Assembly (NCBI RefSeq): GCF_030814835.1
Contig: NZ_JAUSVS010000010.1
Coordinates: forward strand, 62,001 to 126,000
Source: Caulobacter ginsengisoli
Lineage (GTDB): Bacteria > Pseudomonadota > Alphaproteobacteria > Caulobacterales > Caulobacteraceae
Direction of reading: 5' to 3'
DNA: 64,000 nt
The position numbers and the translations under genes were made by a program. This document shows positions 14,910 through 23,006 of the stretch, piece by piece; within the stretch, counting starts at the first letter, position 1; the number at the start of each line of letters is the position of its first letter. The notes below the pieces were generated by a model that had not been told where the DNA came from, did no database searches, and saw nothing but the letters and a program-made list of their open reading frames with translations.

Positions 14910-17594
14910 CTAATCCCAATCTTCGAGTCGCGGGTTCTCTTTGAACCGCGTGACCGCGTCCCTCACAGAGCTTGCGAGTCGGGGCTTCAGGCGGCCGGCG
15001 TCCGCCCAGATGCTGTCGATGTAACGCCCACCGCTACGGTTTCGGCTCACGCGACGCAGGATCTTTTGGTCAATCTGAGCGTCCAGTGCCGTCAAGACTA
15101 GATTGGCGGGCGGCCAACTGGAAGACATGAACGCATCCACAAGTTCACGCCGCGCTGTCTTCGCGCGGTCCCAGTCGCTGAAGAATGTCAGCGGCAACAT
15201 AAGCAAGGCCGGGATGAAGTCGAAATCGCTCTCGCCTTTTGAGGCAAGCAATTGCCTGTAAACCGTGGGGAAAGTCGCCAAGATGAGAGCGCTCAGTGGC
15301 CACCGCGTTTGCTTTAGCGCATAGGACAGCGCCTCGATCGACGCGTTGAGGTGCGACTGGTTCGATATGTGGTGTGAAAACTGGATCAAGTCCGCCCATT
15401 GAACGTAGGCAGACTCGTCGAACGTGCTGGTGCCGCGTGCGACGAGCCGTGTCGTCAGCTGGTCGACCCGAGAGGCCGCTTTTCGGCGCACGAATTCGGG
15501 ACACCCGGCCAGCGCTGCGAGGTTGGCGCGAAGTCGATCTTGGTTCGCCTGCGGCTGCGTAAGCAGGACGATCAGGTCACTCGCGTCGATAGGACCTGAG
15601 AGCGCCGCGAGTATTCGGGCGACGTCCTGATGGCTACTCGGCGGAAGCTCGGCTAAGGCCCTCCGTAAGATCTCCATCCCCAGCCGGTGCTGTTCCGCGC
15701 CGTTGAGATATCCATGGATCTGTAACCCGACTTCCACAAACTCGTCAGCCTCAACATGGCCCCACCGGAGCAGGCGAGCGATCCTCCAGGCATTGTGCTG
15801 CGGCTCGTCGAGAAGCTGGGAAAGAACGGTCCTTCCGACCGGCCGGTCGCGCATAAGTGTCTGAACTGCGCCGTCGTCGGCGCTGTCCACGAGATCCGCG
15901 AGCACGCTCCGAGCACGGTCATCAGGCACGTTAGCCAGCAGCCAGTGTGCATCGCGAGGGTCGAGGCGCAGGGTGCTGCCCAGGAGCCGATCAGCGGCCG
16001 CACTCTTGGGCGCGGCAAGGATTGCTTCACGGAGTTTCTTAACTGCGAGCTCGGTGCGCGCGGCGCCCACGATCGGTCGATCGAACTCCTCGATCTCGAA
16101 GTCGGTCGCCTTGGCGATCGTCCGGATGATGTTGGAGAACTCATTCGGCGAGGCGTCATCGAGAAGCGGCACCAAGAGGACGGCGTGTTCAGGAGCGTCC
16201 AAAACCGGGAGCAGGTTTCTACGGGCGCGCTTTACGAGGTCTTGGTCGGGTGCTTCAAGCGCGTTGACGGCTGGGCCCGCCCACAAATCCGGGCAATCCT
16301 TGACGCTGGCGGCCAGGCTTGCTGCGAACGGCTTGCTGTACGCGATGAGGTTCAAGAGTTCGCGACGCCCGACGGCGTTCGGTGCCAGCGCATCAGGGGA
16401 GCAAAGGCGACCTTTCGCAAGGCCGTCTCCCATGCCCGCGGCGAGAACCGCCGGCAGGTCGCGCCCCTGCTCGTCGAGGTCGCGAAGCATTGATACGGCG
16501 CTCCCCGGGGCGTTAGCGGCCAAGTGCGCGCTGGCGTTTCTGAGTTTGCGAAGCGTTGCCTTGCTTGGTAGCCGGTCCGCGAATTTGCCAAGGAGGTTGA
16601 TGTAGAAGCGCCACGAGGCGTCGGGTGATTGATCCGTGAGCGCAAGCGTCACGGCGTTGGCAACGAGCGGCTCAAGAAGGTCGCGAGCCGTTGTAGGGCG
16701 AACGCTGTGGGAGTTCAGTATGTCCAACATCCCGAGGACCGCGTTTGGCGTGGACTTCGCCTTGCTCTCGAGCTCCCGCCACATGAGGGACAGCCGAAGA
16801 GCGCCTTCGTCGCCGACCTGATCTCCCCGTAGGATGCCCAGTTCATCCCAGGATGCTAAGCTCGGGAGCCCATCCCCGAAGACGGTCTCGACTAAGCCCG
16901 CTGTCCATCGGTGCCTCGCCTCGGTCGACTTGCCCTTCGCCTCGATCCGGCGTCCGCCCCAATCGCTGAAACGGCCCCGTGCGTCTGATGGCGCGAAAAC
17001 CAGGTCGAAGTCGCGGCCGCGCAGGCGGCGAGGCGACAAACACCATGTACAGGAGGAAAAGTTCTTGCGGCGACTGGGCCACAGCGCCGTCACGATCCGA
17101 AGCGCGATCGTCTCCGCTTCAGGCGCATCGAACACCACGATCGGTCGGCGGCTCTCGAGAAACAGAGCCTCGACAAGTTCGGTGACCCGCGAGTCTCGGA
17201 CGGGGGGCAGTTCGCGGGGACGGGGAGGGCGCGAGGCGAGTTTTTGCGGGGCTTGGCGGCTCGGCCGCTCAAGCTCGCCAAGGAATTCGAGCACAGAAGC
17301 GCTGTTTTCCCACTCGTCCATCGAGATGAAGATACTGCGGGTCAGGACACAGCCGGCCCGAGGTGTGTCCAGATCTTGCCAGGTTCGGGCGACGACGTAG
17401 TAGGTTTCGCTCGGTAGCGGATACAGCGTGAGATAGGGCTCGAATGTCTCGCTAGGCCTCAGGGGCCCGGCGATATCGGATAGGCGATCCACCAAATCCT
17501 GATCTTCGCGACTAAGCTTGGCAGTGCCGTAGAGAAGGCCATGCCCGCTTTGGTAGCCATGTACCTGCTGCTGGTTGAGCGCGCCGACTGTCAT
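14910..17594 (-). CDS. GAP1-N1-type GTPase-associated protein (predicted conflict-system component)
   Basis: An 894-residue protein. The N-terminal ~110 residues (QQVHGYQSGHGLLYGTAKLS, TLYPLPSETYYVVARTWQD, RAGCVLTRSIFI) match what I remember of the GTPase-associated protein 1 N-terminal type 1 domain. A middle domain (about 140-240, IVVFDAPEAETIALRIVTALWP) follows. The remaining ~600 residues are helical, Ala/Leu-rich and repeat-like, suitable for a scaffold or target-sensing surface. It overlaps the upstream GTPase by four bases (ATGA) and is the last gene of the five-gene cassette. Families of this type are predicted in defence systems pairing GTPases with large helical proteins. Family assignment is from memory of motifs; effector activity is not visible. 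Confidence 0.75.
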   Translation of the reverse strand: MTVGALNQQQVHGYQSGHGLLYGTAKLSREDQDLVDRLSDIAGPLRPSETFEPYLTLYPLPSETYYVVARTWQDLDTPRAGCVLTRSIFISMDEWENSASVLEFLGELERPSRQAPQKLASRPPRPRELPPVRDSRVTELVEALFLESRRPIVVFDAPEAETIALRIVTALWPSRRKNFSSCTWCLSPRRLRGRDFDLVFAPSDARGRFSDWGGRRIEAKGKSTEARHRWTAGLVETVFGDGLPSLASWDELGILRGDQVGDEGALRLSLMWRELESKAKSTPNAVLGMLDILNSHSVRPTTARDLLEPLVANAVTLALTDQSPDASWRFYINLLGKFADRLPSKATLRKLRNASAHLAANAPGSAVSMLRDLDEQGRDLPAVLAAGMGDGLAKGRLCSPDALAPNAVGRRELLNLIAYSKPFAASLAASVKDCPDLWAGPAVNALEAPDQDLVKRARRNLLPVLDAPEHAVLLVPLLDDASPNEFSNIIRTIAKATDFEIEEFDRPIVGAARTELAVKKLREAILAAPKSAAADRLLGSTLRLDPRDAHWLLANVPDDRARSVLADLVDSADDGAVQTLMRDRPVGRTVLSQLLDEPQHNAWRIARLLRWGHVEADEFVEVGLQIHGYLNGAEQHRLGMEILRRALAELPPSSHQDVARILAALSGPIDASDLIVLLTQPQANQDRLRANLAALAGCPEFVRRKAASRVDQLTTRLVARGTSTFDESAYVQWADLIQFSHHISNQSHLNASIEALSYALKQTRWPLSALILATFPTVYRQLLASKGESDFDFIPALLMLPLTFFSDWDRAKTARRELVDAFMSSSWPPANLVLTALDAQIDQKILRRVSRNRSGGRYIDSIWADAGRLKPRLASSVRDAVTRFKENPRLEDWD

Positions 17595-18466
17595 TGGTCC
17601 TCGTCGCCAGCGATGATCCAGGCGATCGGCGCAGTGATATCTGGCTCAACGATCTGTGTCTTTCCAGCGCCCGTGGTGACGTATCCCGTGACTTGGCCCT
17701 TGAAATACTTCTCCTTGAACGCCGGGTCGGCGAAGTCGCCTCCGAGGGCGCTCACGCCGAACACGGCGATGTCCAAGAGGCCGGTATCGGCAAGACGCCC
17801 TGAAAACAGCGGATACTCTTTGCGCAGGTAGGCTTCCGGCCCTCTGCCGGCGGTTTGAGCGTCAACGAGGTCCCAGGCCGTGACGACGACCGCAACCTTC
17901 GGATTTTCGCCGTTCGACCCGGTGGGCAGGGTGTGTTCAAGGAAGCGCAGCATCTCGCAAAGGGCGATCTGCGTCGGGATGCCCTTCGCCTTCTTTTGCT
18001 GCGCTTCCGACAACTTCCGCATTGTCAGGAATTTCTCACTCGTGACCCAGTCCAGCGGCGCGCAGTTGTCTTCCGATAGGACGCGGACGAACAAAATCGC
18101 GCCGCTCGCTCGTTGAAGCTCGTCCAACCATTCGGCGGCGATTTCCGTGGTTTCGACAGCGTGCTTCCACAGTTCGCCGGTGATGTCAGGCACGACGATG
18201 TAAGCGGGCTCCGAACTCGGCTCGTCTTTCAGCCTGACCGTGACCGAGAAATCCCGGCGGCTCTCTTCGATGTTCTTGTCTGATCGCGGAGCAAATTCGC
18301 CCTTGGATTGGAAGGCGAGAGCTTCTTCCACGTAGCGAATTTCGTCAGGCGGAATGGGCGCCACGATCTTCCCCTGGCCGGTGCGCAACGCGTCCCACAG
18401 CGCCGCCAAGTAGTTCGTCTTGCCGGAATCCGGCCAGCCGATCATGACGATGGAGCCGTTATTCAT
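17591..18466 (-). CDS. Double-GTPase-system GTPase (DO-GTPase1-like)
   Basis: A 291-residue GTPase. The P-loop IGWPDSGKTNY is at residues 8-18, a switch II region is suggested by VVPDITGELW (DxxG-like D..G), and TAWDLVD near residue 195 replaces the NKxD base-specificity motif. I start it at the ATG at 18466, directly before the P-loop; the longer reading adds a Cys/Pro-rich stretch inside the preceding gene. It overlaps that gene by eight bases and the GAP1 gene by four. Paired GTPases like this are the switch of the predicted conflict system. Confidence 0.8.
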   Translation of the reverse strand: MNNGSIVMIGWPDSGKTNYLAALWDALRTGQGKIVAPIPPDEIRYVEEALAFQSKGEFAPRSDKNIEESRRDFSVTVRLKDEPSSEPAYIVVPDITGELWKHAVETTEIAAEWLDELQRASGAILFVRVLSEDNCAPLDWVTSEKFLTMRKLSEAQQKKAKGIPTQIALCEMLRFLEHTLPTGSNGENPKVAVVVTAWDLVDAQTAGRGPEAYLRKEYPLFSGRLADTGLLDIAVFGVSALGGDFADPAFKEKYFKGQVTGYVTTGAGKTQIVEPDITAPIAWIIAGDEDQ

Positions 18467-19457
18467 GGCCGGTCCCCGCAGACCCGAACCGCAGCATTTG
18501 GCGTGGCTCAGCCGATTGGTCGGAATCCGGCCAGAACACGGTTGGGTCGGGGTCGGCTCCAATGGTCTTTGTGATCAGATCCGCGATCCCGAACCCTGGG
18601 CTTGTCTGACCGCCGCGGCGTCGAAACGACGAGATCGGAACCACCTCGAGTTCCAGGCTCTTTGCCGCCGCCGAGGCCTTCAACGCAGCCATATCCTCGT
18701 CGCTGACCTCGCCAGAATCGCGATGGGTCAGCACCAATAGAATCGGCACGGCGCGCTCCAAGAGGGCGGCGACGCGTCCAAGCAGGAGGTCCAGTCGGCG
18801 AAGGGTCGTTCGCCGAGAGTCCAGCGTCGCGAGCTGGCGGCCGTCGGCCATGATCCAGATGCAGTCCGCAGATTTAAGGAAATCGAGCCGATCCGCCCGG
18901 TTGCGGTCGATAAAGGTGTCGGACCACTCTCCTGGCAGGTCGGGCATCAGAAGGTCAAAGACGGCTTCATCGGCAATACGCTTCAGCCGGAGATGGAGAA
19001 AGCCTGCGTCCCGATCTTCATTAAGCTCGGTGTGCACCGTCATCTGTTCGGGCGGGGAACCCTCGTTGAAGCGCCGGGCCCCCTGGGCGATTTCGTTGAG
19101 CGCCATCAATGTCCGACTGTCGCCGAACTCGAAACCGCTGAGCTTGTTGCCGCCTAGCAGGAGAAACAGGCTCGCCAACGACGCCGTTTTGCCGGAATCC
19201 GGCGCGCCGAGAATGCCCACAACGCGGCAGTAGCGCTCTGACATTAGCTCGCCGGCTTCGGTCAGGCCCATGGTCAAGCTGGACGGAAATCGCGGCTTTT
19301 CCTCGGGCGCGGACAGTGGCGGCGGCACAGATGCCGTTGAGGCCGCGCCGTCTTCATCGGCCGCGATCCGATTTGGACATTGATCCGGAGGGTTGTTCTC
19401 CAGGCACACGCCCGTTTCGGCGAATGTGCATTCCGGGATGCGGCAGGTGGCGAGCAT
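18459..19457 (-). CDS. Double-GTPase-system GTPase (DO-GTPase2-like) with Cys-rich N terminus
   Basis: A 332-residue GTPase. VVGILGAPDSGKTAS near residue 80 is the P-loop, LLMPDLPGEW near 166 is switch II (DxPG), and LTHRDSG near 244 is the G4-like motif. The first 30 residues carry four cysteines (CRIPECTF, GVCLENNPPDQC) arranged as a probable small zinc-binding module, a feature consistent with DO-GTPase2 proteins. It begins directly after the GASH-like stop with no gap and overlaps the second GTPase by eight bases. With its neighbour it may form an asymmetric GTPase pair. Confidence 0.8.
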   Translation of the reverse strand: MLATCRIPECTFAETGVCLENNPPDQCPNRIAADEDGAASTASVPPPLSAPEEKPRFPSSLTMGLTEAGELMSERYCRVVGILGAPDSGKTASLASLFLLLGGNKLSGFEFGDSRTLMALNEIAQGARRFNEGSPPEQMTVHTELNEDRDAGFLHLRLKRIADEAVFDLLMPDLPGEWSDTFIDRNRADRLDFLKSADCIWIMADGRQLATLDSRRTTLRRLDLLLGRVAALLERAVPILLVLTHRDSGEVSDEDMAALKASAAAKSLELEVVPISSFRRRGGQTSPGFGIADLITKTIGADPDPTVFWPDSDQSAEPRQMLRFGSAGTGHE

Positions 19458-20486
19458 TTAGATTTTTGCCCCGGGCACGAGGCTTAGCGTCCGCAGGAAA
19501 CCGGCCTCGAGCAATGCGCGTCCGGCCCAATCGGCAAGAGCCGCTTTCTCGCCGTTACCAGTCGGGGCGTCGGCGGCTTTCGCGATCGTCGCCAGGAGTC
19601 CAAAAATCGCAGGAAATTTCGCGATACGACCGTCTTTGAACGCGGCCACGAATTTGTCGGCGTCGCTGCCGAGCCCCGCCGAAATAGCGCTGAGGGCAAC
19701 GGGCTCGTACTCGCGGACGTGGCGCAGGACCACGTGGCGATGAGCTTCTGCTGGTAGCCGGCGAAGGATCTGGGCGGCGTCCCAGCCGGCAGCGAGAGCG
19801 GCCGTAGGCGCCGACAGCGACGACAGGCGCTGAGCCATGAGCGTGCTGTAGTCGCCCATCGCCCACCACAGGAAGTCGATCTCTTCACGGTCAAGAATCG
19901 CATTCTCGCGCAGCGCGCCCACGGGCCCCTTCAGCCCAGCGAGGATCTTCGGGCTGACGTCAGAAAAATCCTCCGCGAACGTCTCGATTTTCGCCTCATC
20001 GACCACCCGTCGTTTCCTCGCGTGCGAAGCGCTGGCCAACGAGAGCGTGCGACCGGCCGCCAGGACCTCTTGTCGCAATTCCTCAAGCTTCGGATCGCCA
20101 GAGGGCGGCTGAAGCGAAAGCGCAAGCCAAGCGCCCGTGGCGAGGACGTCGGAAATTGAGAGCGTCGCGGCTGGTGACGAGGTCGAAATGGCGTGGTTGA
20201 GGCCCAACAGGGCCATCGTGACGAGTTGGACCTCGTTGCCCTCGCTGACAAAGGACGTGCTCTGGGCTCGGATCGCACCCTCCACGGTGCTCACCAGTCC
20301 CTCCGGCATTGCGCTACGTGGCGCGCAGGCTTGGGCGACGCCATCGACGACGCCAAGCAGCGCGTCGATATCCTTGTCTTTCAGAAACTTCGCGCCGAGA
20401 TCCTTCGTGACGGCGATCCGCTTCGTGACGAAATCGTCCGTTGGAACGGCTTCGAAAATTCGGACGTGTTTCGCGACGTCAGCCAT
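19458..20486 (-). CDS. Helical GTPase-system protein (GASH-like)
   Basis: A 342-residue, largely helical protein starting MADVAKHVRIFEAVPTDDF. It has a bipartite look: an N-terminal helical region (to ~160) and a second helical region with EEIDFLWWAMGDYSTLMAQRL and a GNGEKAALADWAGRALLEAG end. I remember GTPase-associated helical proteins in this position next to DO-GTPases and assign it on context plus general resemblance. The start could instead be the ATG at 20504, which also has GAGGA upstream; either start overlaps the phosphoesterase gene. Role is probably adaptor or regulator. Confidence 0.55.
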   Translation of the reverse strand: MADVAKHVRIFEAVPTDDFVTKRIAVTKDLGAKFLKDKDIDALLGVVDGVAQACAPRSAMPEGLVSTVEGAIRAQSTSFVSEGNEVQLVTMALLGLNHAISTSSPAATLSISDVLATGAWLALSLQPPSGDPKLEELRQEVLAAGRTLSLASASHARKRRVVDEAKIETFAEDFSDVSPKILAGLKGPVGALRENAILDREEIDFLWWAMGDYSTLMAQRLSSLSAPTAALAAGWDAAQILRRLPAEAHRHVVLRHVREYEPVALSAISAGLGSDADKFVAAFKDGRIAKFPAIFGLLATIAKAADAPTGNGEKAALADWAGRALLEAGFLRTLSLVPGAKI

Positions 20487-21816
20487 GTTCGGTCTTCCCC
20501 CCATTTTCTTCCTCGGACAGCACCCATTCGATGGCCTCGGACAGGGGCTGCAACCTGCCGCTGCTCCCCAAGTCGTCTACCACTTGGCGTTCGATCGCAT
20601 GAGAGAGCTCTTCGGTCCAGTCGTCAGGCAATTCGCCCAGTCGCACGAGCACCTTCAGCCGCTGACCGGGCGTCAGGTCGCGGAAGAACTTCAGCAACAC
20701 CAATGCAAAGTCATCGGGCATAGGCGTCGATTGGGCCTCCAAAGGTGCTGCAGGAGCGGCGACAACCGTCTCCTGCGGCTGTGCGACATCATCCTCGCTT
20801 TGAGCCGACGCGCCACCGTCGAGACCGCTACAGAAGTTGGGACAATCCAGTGTGAAGGTGGGGTCCTGCCCCTTCAGAGGCGAGGTGTCGGCCACAAAGT
20901 TCTTCCGTTCATGATCCCACGAGCGCGGGTGGACGGTCACTACTAACTTTTCTCCCGTAGCGTCGAGGCCGAACTCGATGACGTTGTAGGTGTAGAGGAG
21001 CACTTCATTCGATGGCGGAACGGTCGCGCCGGCCGCCAGAACGAGCAACTTGCCGCCATCTGGCGTGCCCTCGACGTCGACCGTCGGGTTGTGTTCGTGG
21101 CCGGTGATCAGGAGCCGGGCGCGGTTCTTGATGTAGGAAAACGCATCCGCGCCATCTAACAGCCAGCGCATCGGGTGGTGGGCCAAGACGACGAGCTCCT
21201 GGCCTGCCTCCATCGGAAGCACGCGCTGTCGTTCCCCGACAATGAGATGTCCCTCTTCGCCTTTGCCCTTGGAGCAGGTTAGCGCCGTGTTCAAGCCGAT
21301 AAAGCGCAACGATTTTCCGTCACCGAGATGCACAGGCTTATCTCCAGCGAGACCGCCATTTCGGTCGAGGGGGCAGTTGTAGCCTTCTGCAAACGGGATG
21401 TACGCAGCGAACCGGGCATACATCTCCTTCCGATCCGGCTCCCTGGCAAGGTAGTGATCGAGGAGAGGTTCGCCCTTCTCGCCAACCTCCCGAAGCATGA
21501 GCTCCAGCCCGCTGCCGATCTCGTCGCGGTCGATGTCATGATTGCCGGGGACCAAGTGCACGGACGCCTTCGAGCACCCAATCGCCTCCGCTAGTCGATC
21601 CAACCACTCGGCGGCTCTTTTGTACTCGTCGACTTTGCCTGCATAGGCGATGTCTCCGGTCACGATGATCCCGGCGGCCGGGTATTTCCCAATCGCATCT
21701 AGTGTACGGCGGGCGTCCGTGATCAGCCTTTCCTTGACGTCATTATTGACAATGACCTCGCCAGTACGCTTTTCCTGACCGAAGTGAATATCGGAGATGT
21801 GGACAAAAATTGGCAT
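20479..21816 (-). CDS. Calcineurin-like metallophosphoesterase of the GTPase cassette
   Basis: A 445-residue protein with all metal-site motifs: FVHISDIHFG (residues 4-13), VTGDIAYAG near 52, LVPGNHDIDRD near 93, LAHHPMRW near 208 and ITGHEHN near 236. These bind two metals and hydrolyse phosphomonoesters, phosphodiesters or nucleotides. After the catalytic domain (~300) a low-complexity Ala/Pro/Gln linker leads to a small helical domain (about 365-435) that may be an adaptor. It is the first gene of the cassette and is coupled to the next gene by overlap. In such cassettes it could be the effector (nuclease or nucleotidase) or a signal-degrading enzyme; the sequence does not decide. Confidence 0.85.
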   Translation of the reverse strand: MPIFVHISDIHFGQEKRTGEVIVNNDVKERLITDARRTLDAIGKYPAAGIIVTGDIAYAGKVDEYKRAAEWLDRLAEAIGCSKASVHLVPGNHDIDRDEIGSGLELMLREVGEKGEPLLDHYLAREPDRKEMYARFAAYIPFAEGYNCPLDRNGGLAGDKPVHLGDGKSLRFIGLNTALTCSKGKGEEGHLIVGERQRVLPMEAGQELVVLAHHPMRWLLDGADAFSYIKNRARLLITGHEHNPTVDVEGTPDGGKLLVLAAGATVPPSNEVLLYTYNVIEFGLDATGEKLVVTVHPRSWDHERKNFVADTSPLKGQDPTFTLDCPNFCSGLDGGASAQSEDDVAQPQETVVAAPAAPLEAQSTPMPDDFALVLLKFFRDLTPGQRLKVLVRLGELPDDWTEELSHAIERQVVDDLGSSGRLQPLSEAIEWVLSEEENGGKTEHG

Positions 21817-22363
21817 GTCAATTCTGAGCCTGATTCCTTAGCGGCTCATCTTAGCCCGAACGCTGCGGTCCGCCCATTCCCTCGAAATGATCACGAACGG
21901 CTATCAACTAACTACCCGAATGGACTACTCCGCCGCTAAATGCTGGTGCCCGTTCCGCTAGGACCGGACATTCCGGTCCTACTGGATGTAAGTCTCCAGC
22001 ATGTGCGGGATCAGCGCCTCGAGTTCGACGTCGACTCCGCAACTTTTCGAACGATCTAGACGGGACGAGAGTGTCTTCTCGATTTAGGTGTTGAAGGTCG
22101 TGTTCCTGGGGGCGCGCCAACGTCTGCTCATGGCGCATTGGAGACGGCATGCTGATTGCTCGTAGTTGCCCTGTGCGATTGTCCACCAAGGCATTAGGGA
22201 CTTCGAGACTTCAGGGACGTTCGAGCTGTTGCCATCGGTAGGTGCGATGTGCGTTTAGGCGGACGTCCTCTCGCTCCCGTCCCAATACTGAAGATTACAG
22301 ATAGCGAGCAAACCCATTCACCAGATTCGCGGAAAACGTAAGTGTATTGTAGAGTCTCGGAGT
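21817..22363. other. Intergenic region upstream of the GTPase cassette, with a palindrome
   Basis: No convincing gene lies in these 547 bases. They must contain the promoter of the leftward GTPase cassette and possibly the rightward promoter for the 22364 gene. A 9-bp-arm inverted repeat is listed separately. A leftward open stretch (about 22083-21984) ends in protein-like residues (EALIPHMLETYIQ) but lacks a supported start, so it may be the tail of a decayed gene. Confidence 0.35.
21961..21981. repeat. Inverted repeat, 9-bp arms
   Basis: AGGACCGGA and TCCGGTCCT are separated by CAT. It lies about 145 bases upstream of the cassette's first gene. No T run follows on either strand, so an operator is as likely as a hairpin terminator. 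Confidence 0.45.
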
Positions 22364-22633
22364 ATGAATATACCGTATCAAATTACACCGGCAGAGTGGT
22401 TGGAAATTTCAAGCAGCCAAGAAATTCGAGATGCACTGTGGATGCACGACGATGAAACGGCCGATGACTTGGCTGGATGGACCTTCGGCGTGCGTTTCGA
22501 TTACGCAACCGATTGTCCGGGATATGCCGGGCCACTCTATCTACTGCAGGGCGGAGCGGGGCCAGAGGTGCCGCCACTGGCGATTATTCGTAATGCCGCA
22601 GGACAATTGGAATTGGTACCCCCCGAGGTTTAG
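22364..22633 (+). CDS. Small acidic hypothetical protein
   Basis: An 89-residue acidic protein, with TPAEWLEISSSQEIRDALWM near the N terminus and a GPLYLLQGGAGPEVPPLAIIR core that looks like a small beta-rich fold. A GGAG lies unusually close to the ATG, so the start is uncertain. Composition is protein-like rather than GC-shadow. No family is recognised. It stands alone, facing right, between the GTPase cassette and the recombinase. Confidence 0.5.
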   Translation: MNIPYQITPAEWLEISSSQEIRDALWMHDDETADDLAGWTFGVRFDYATDCPGYAGPLYLLQGGAGPEVPPLAIIRNAAGQLELVPPEV

Positions 22634-22805
22634 TGACCTGACGACCTCTTGACGAGGAACCCATTCGGTCGCTGTTCGAGAAAGGGCTCCGACTAGGGTC
22701 GGGGCGTTCGGCACAATCACCCTGCTGGGGTCGGTATTCGCACTCCCTGACCGAGCCAAAGAACGGCGTCTTTCGCTCTGGCCCAGCCCTCGTCACCATG
22801 AGGGT

Positions 22806-23006
22806 ATGCAGATATCGGACGAGCGCATTGATGACTTCATCAGCCGTTGGGAGCGGGCGTTCGGCGAGCGGTTGACGCGAGAGTTGGCGCGCCCGATTGC
22901 CGACCGGCTCCTTTTCTTTTGCCGCCGCCTACGACGACCGTTGCCGTCTGGCGCTATGCGGCTTCTCGATGACTGCGCCGATCAGCGCGAGCCCGCAGAT
23001 TCCTGA
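22806..23006 (+). CDS. Small helical hypothetical protein
   Basis: A 66-residue protein beginning MQISDERIDDFISRWERAFG, an amphipathic acidic-aromatic helix, followed by RPIADRLLFFCRRLRRPLP. The N-terminal two thirds looks like a genuine small helical protein of mobile elements. The last 18 codons overlap the end of the convergent serine recombinase, so the C terminus may be altered or recently extended. Function unknown. Confidence 0.45.
   Translation: MQISDERIDDFISRWERAFGERLTRELARPIADRLLFFCRRLRRPLPSGAMRLLDDCADQREPADS

Noticed and set aside
21908..22189. A 93-codon leftward ORF
   Set aside because: Composition is not protein-like and there is no ribosome site; it may cover remnants only.
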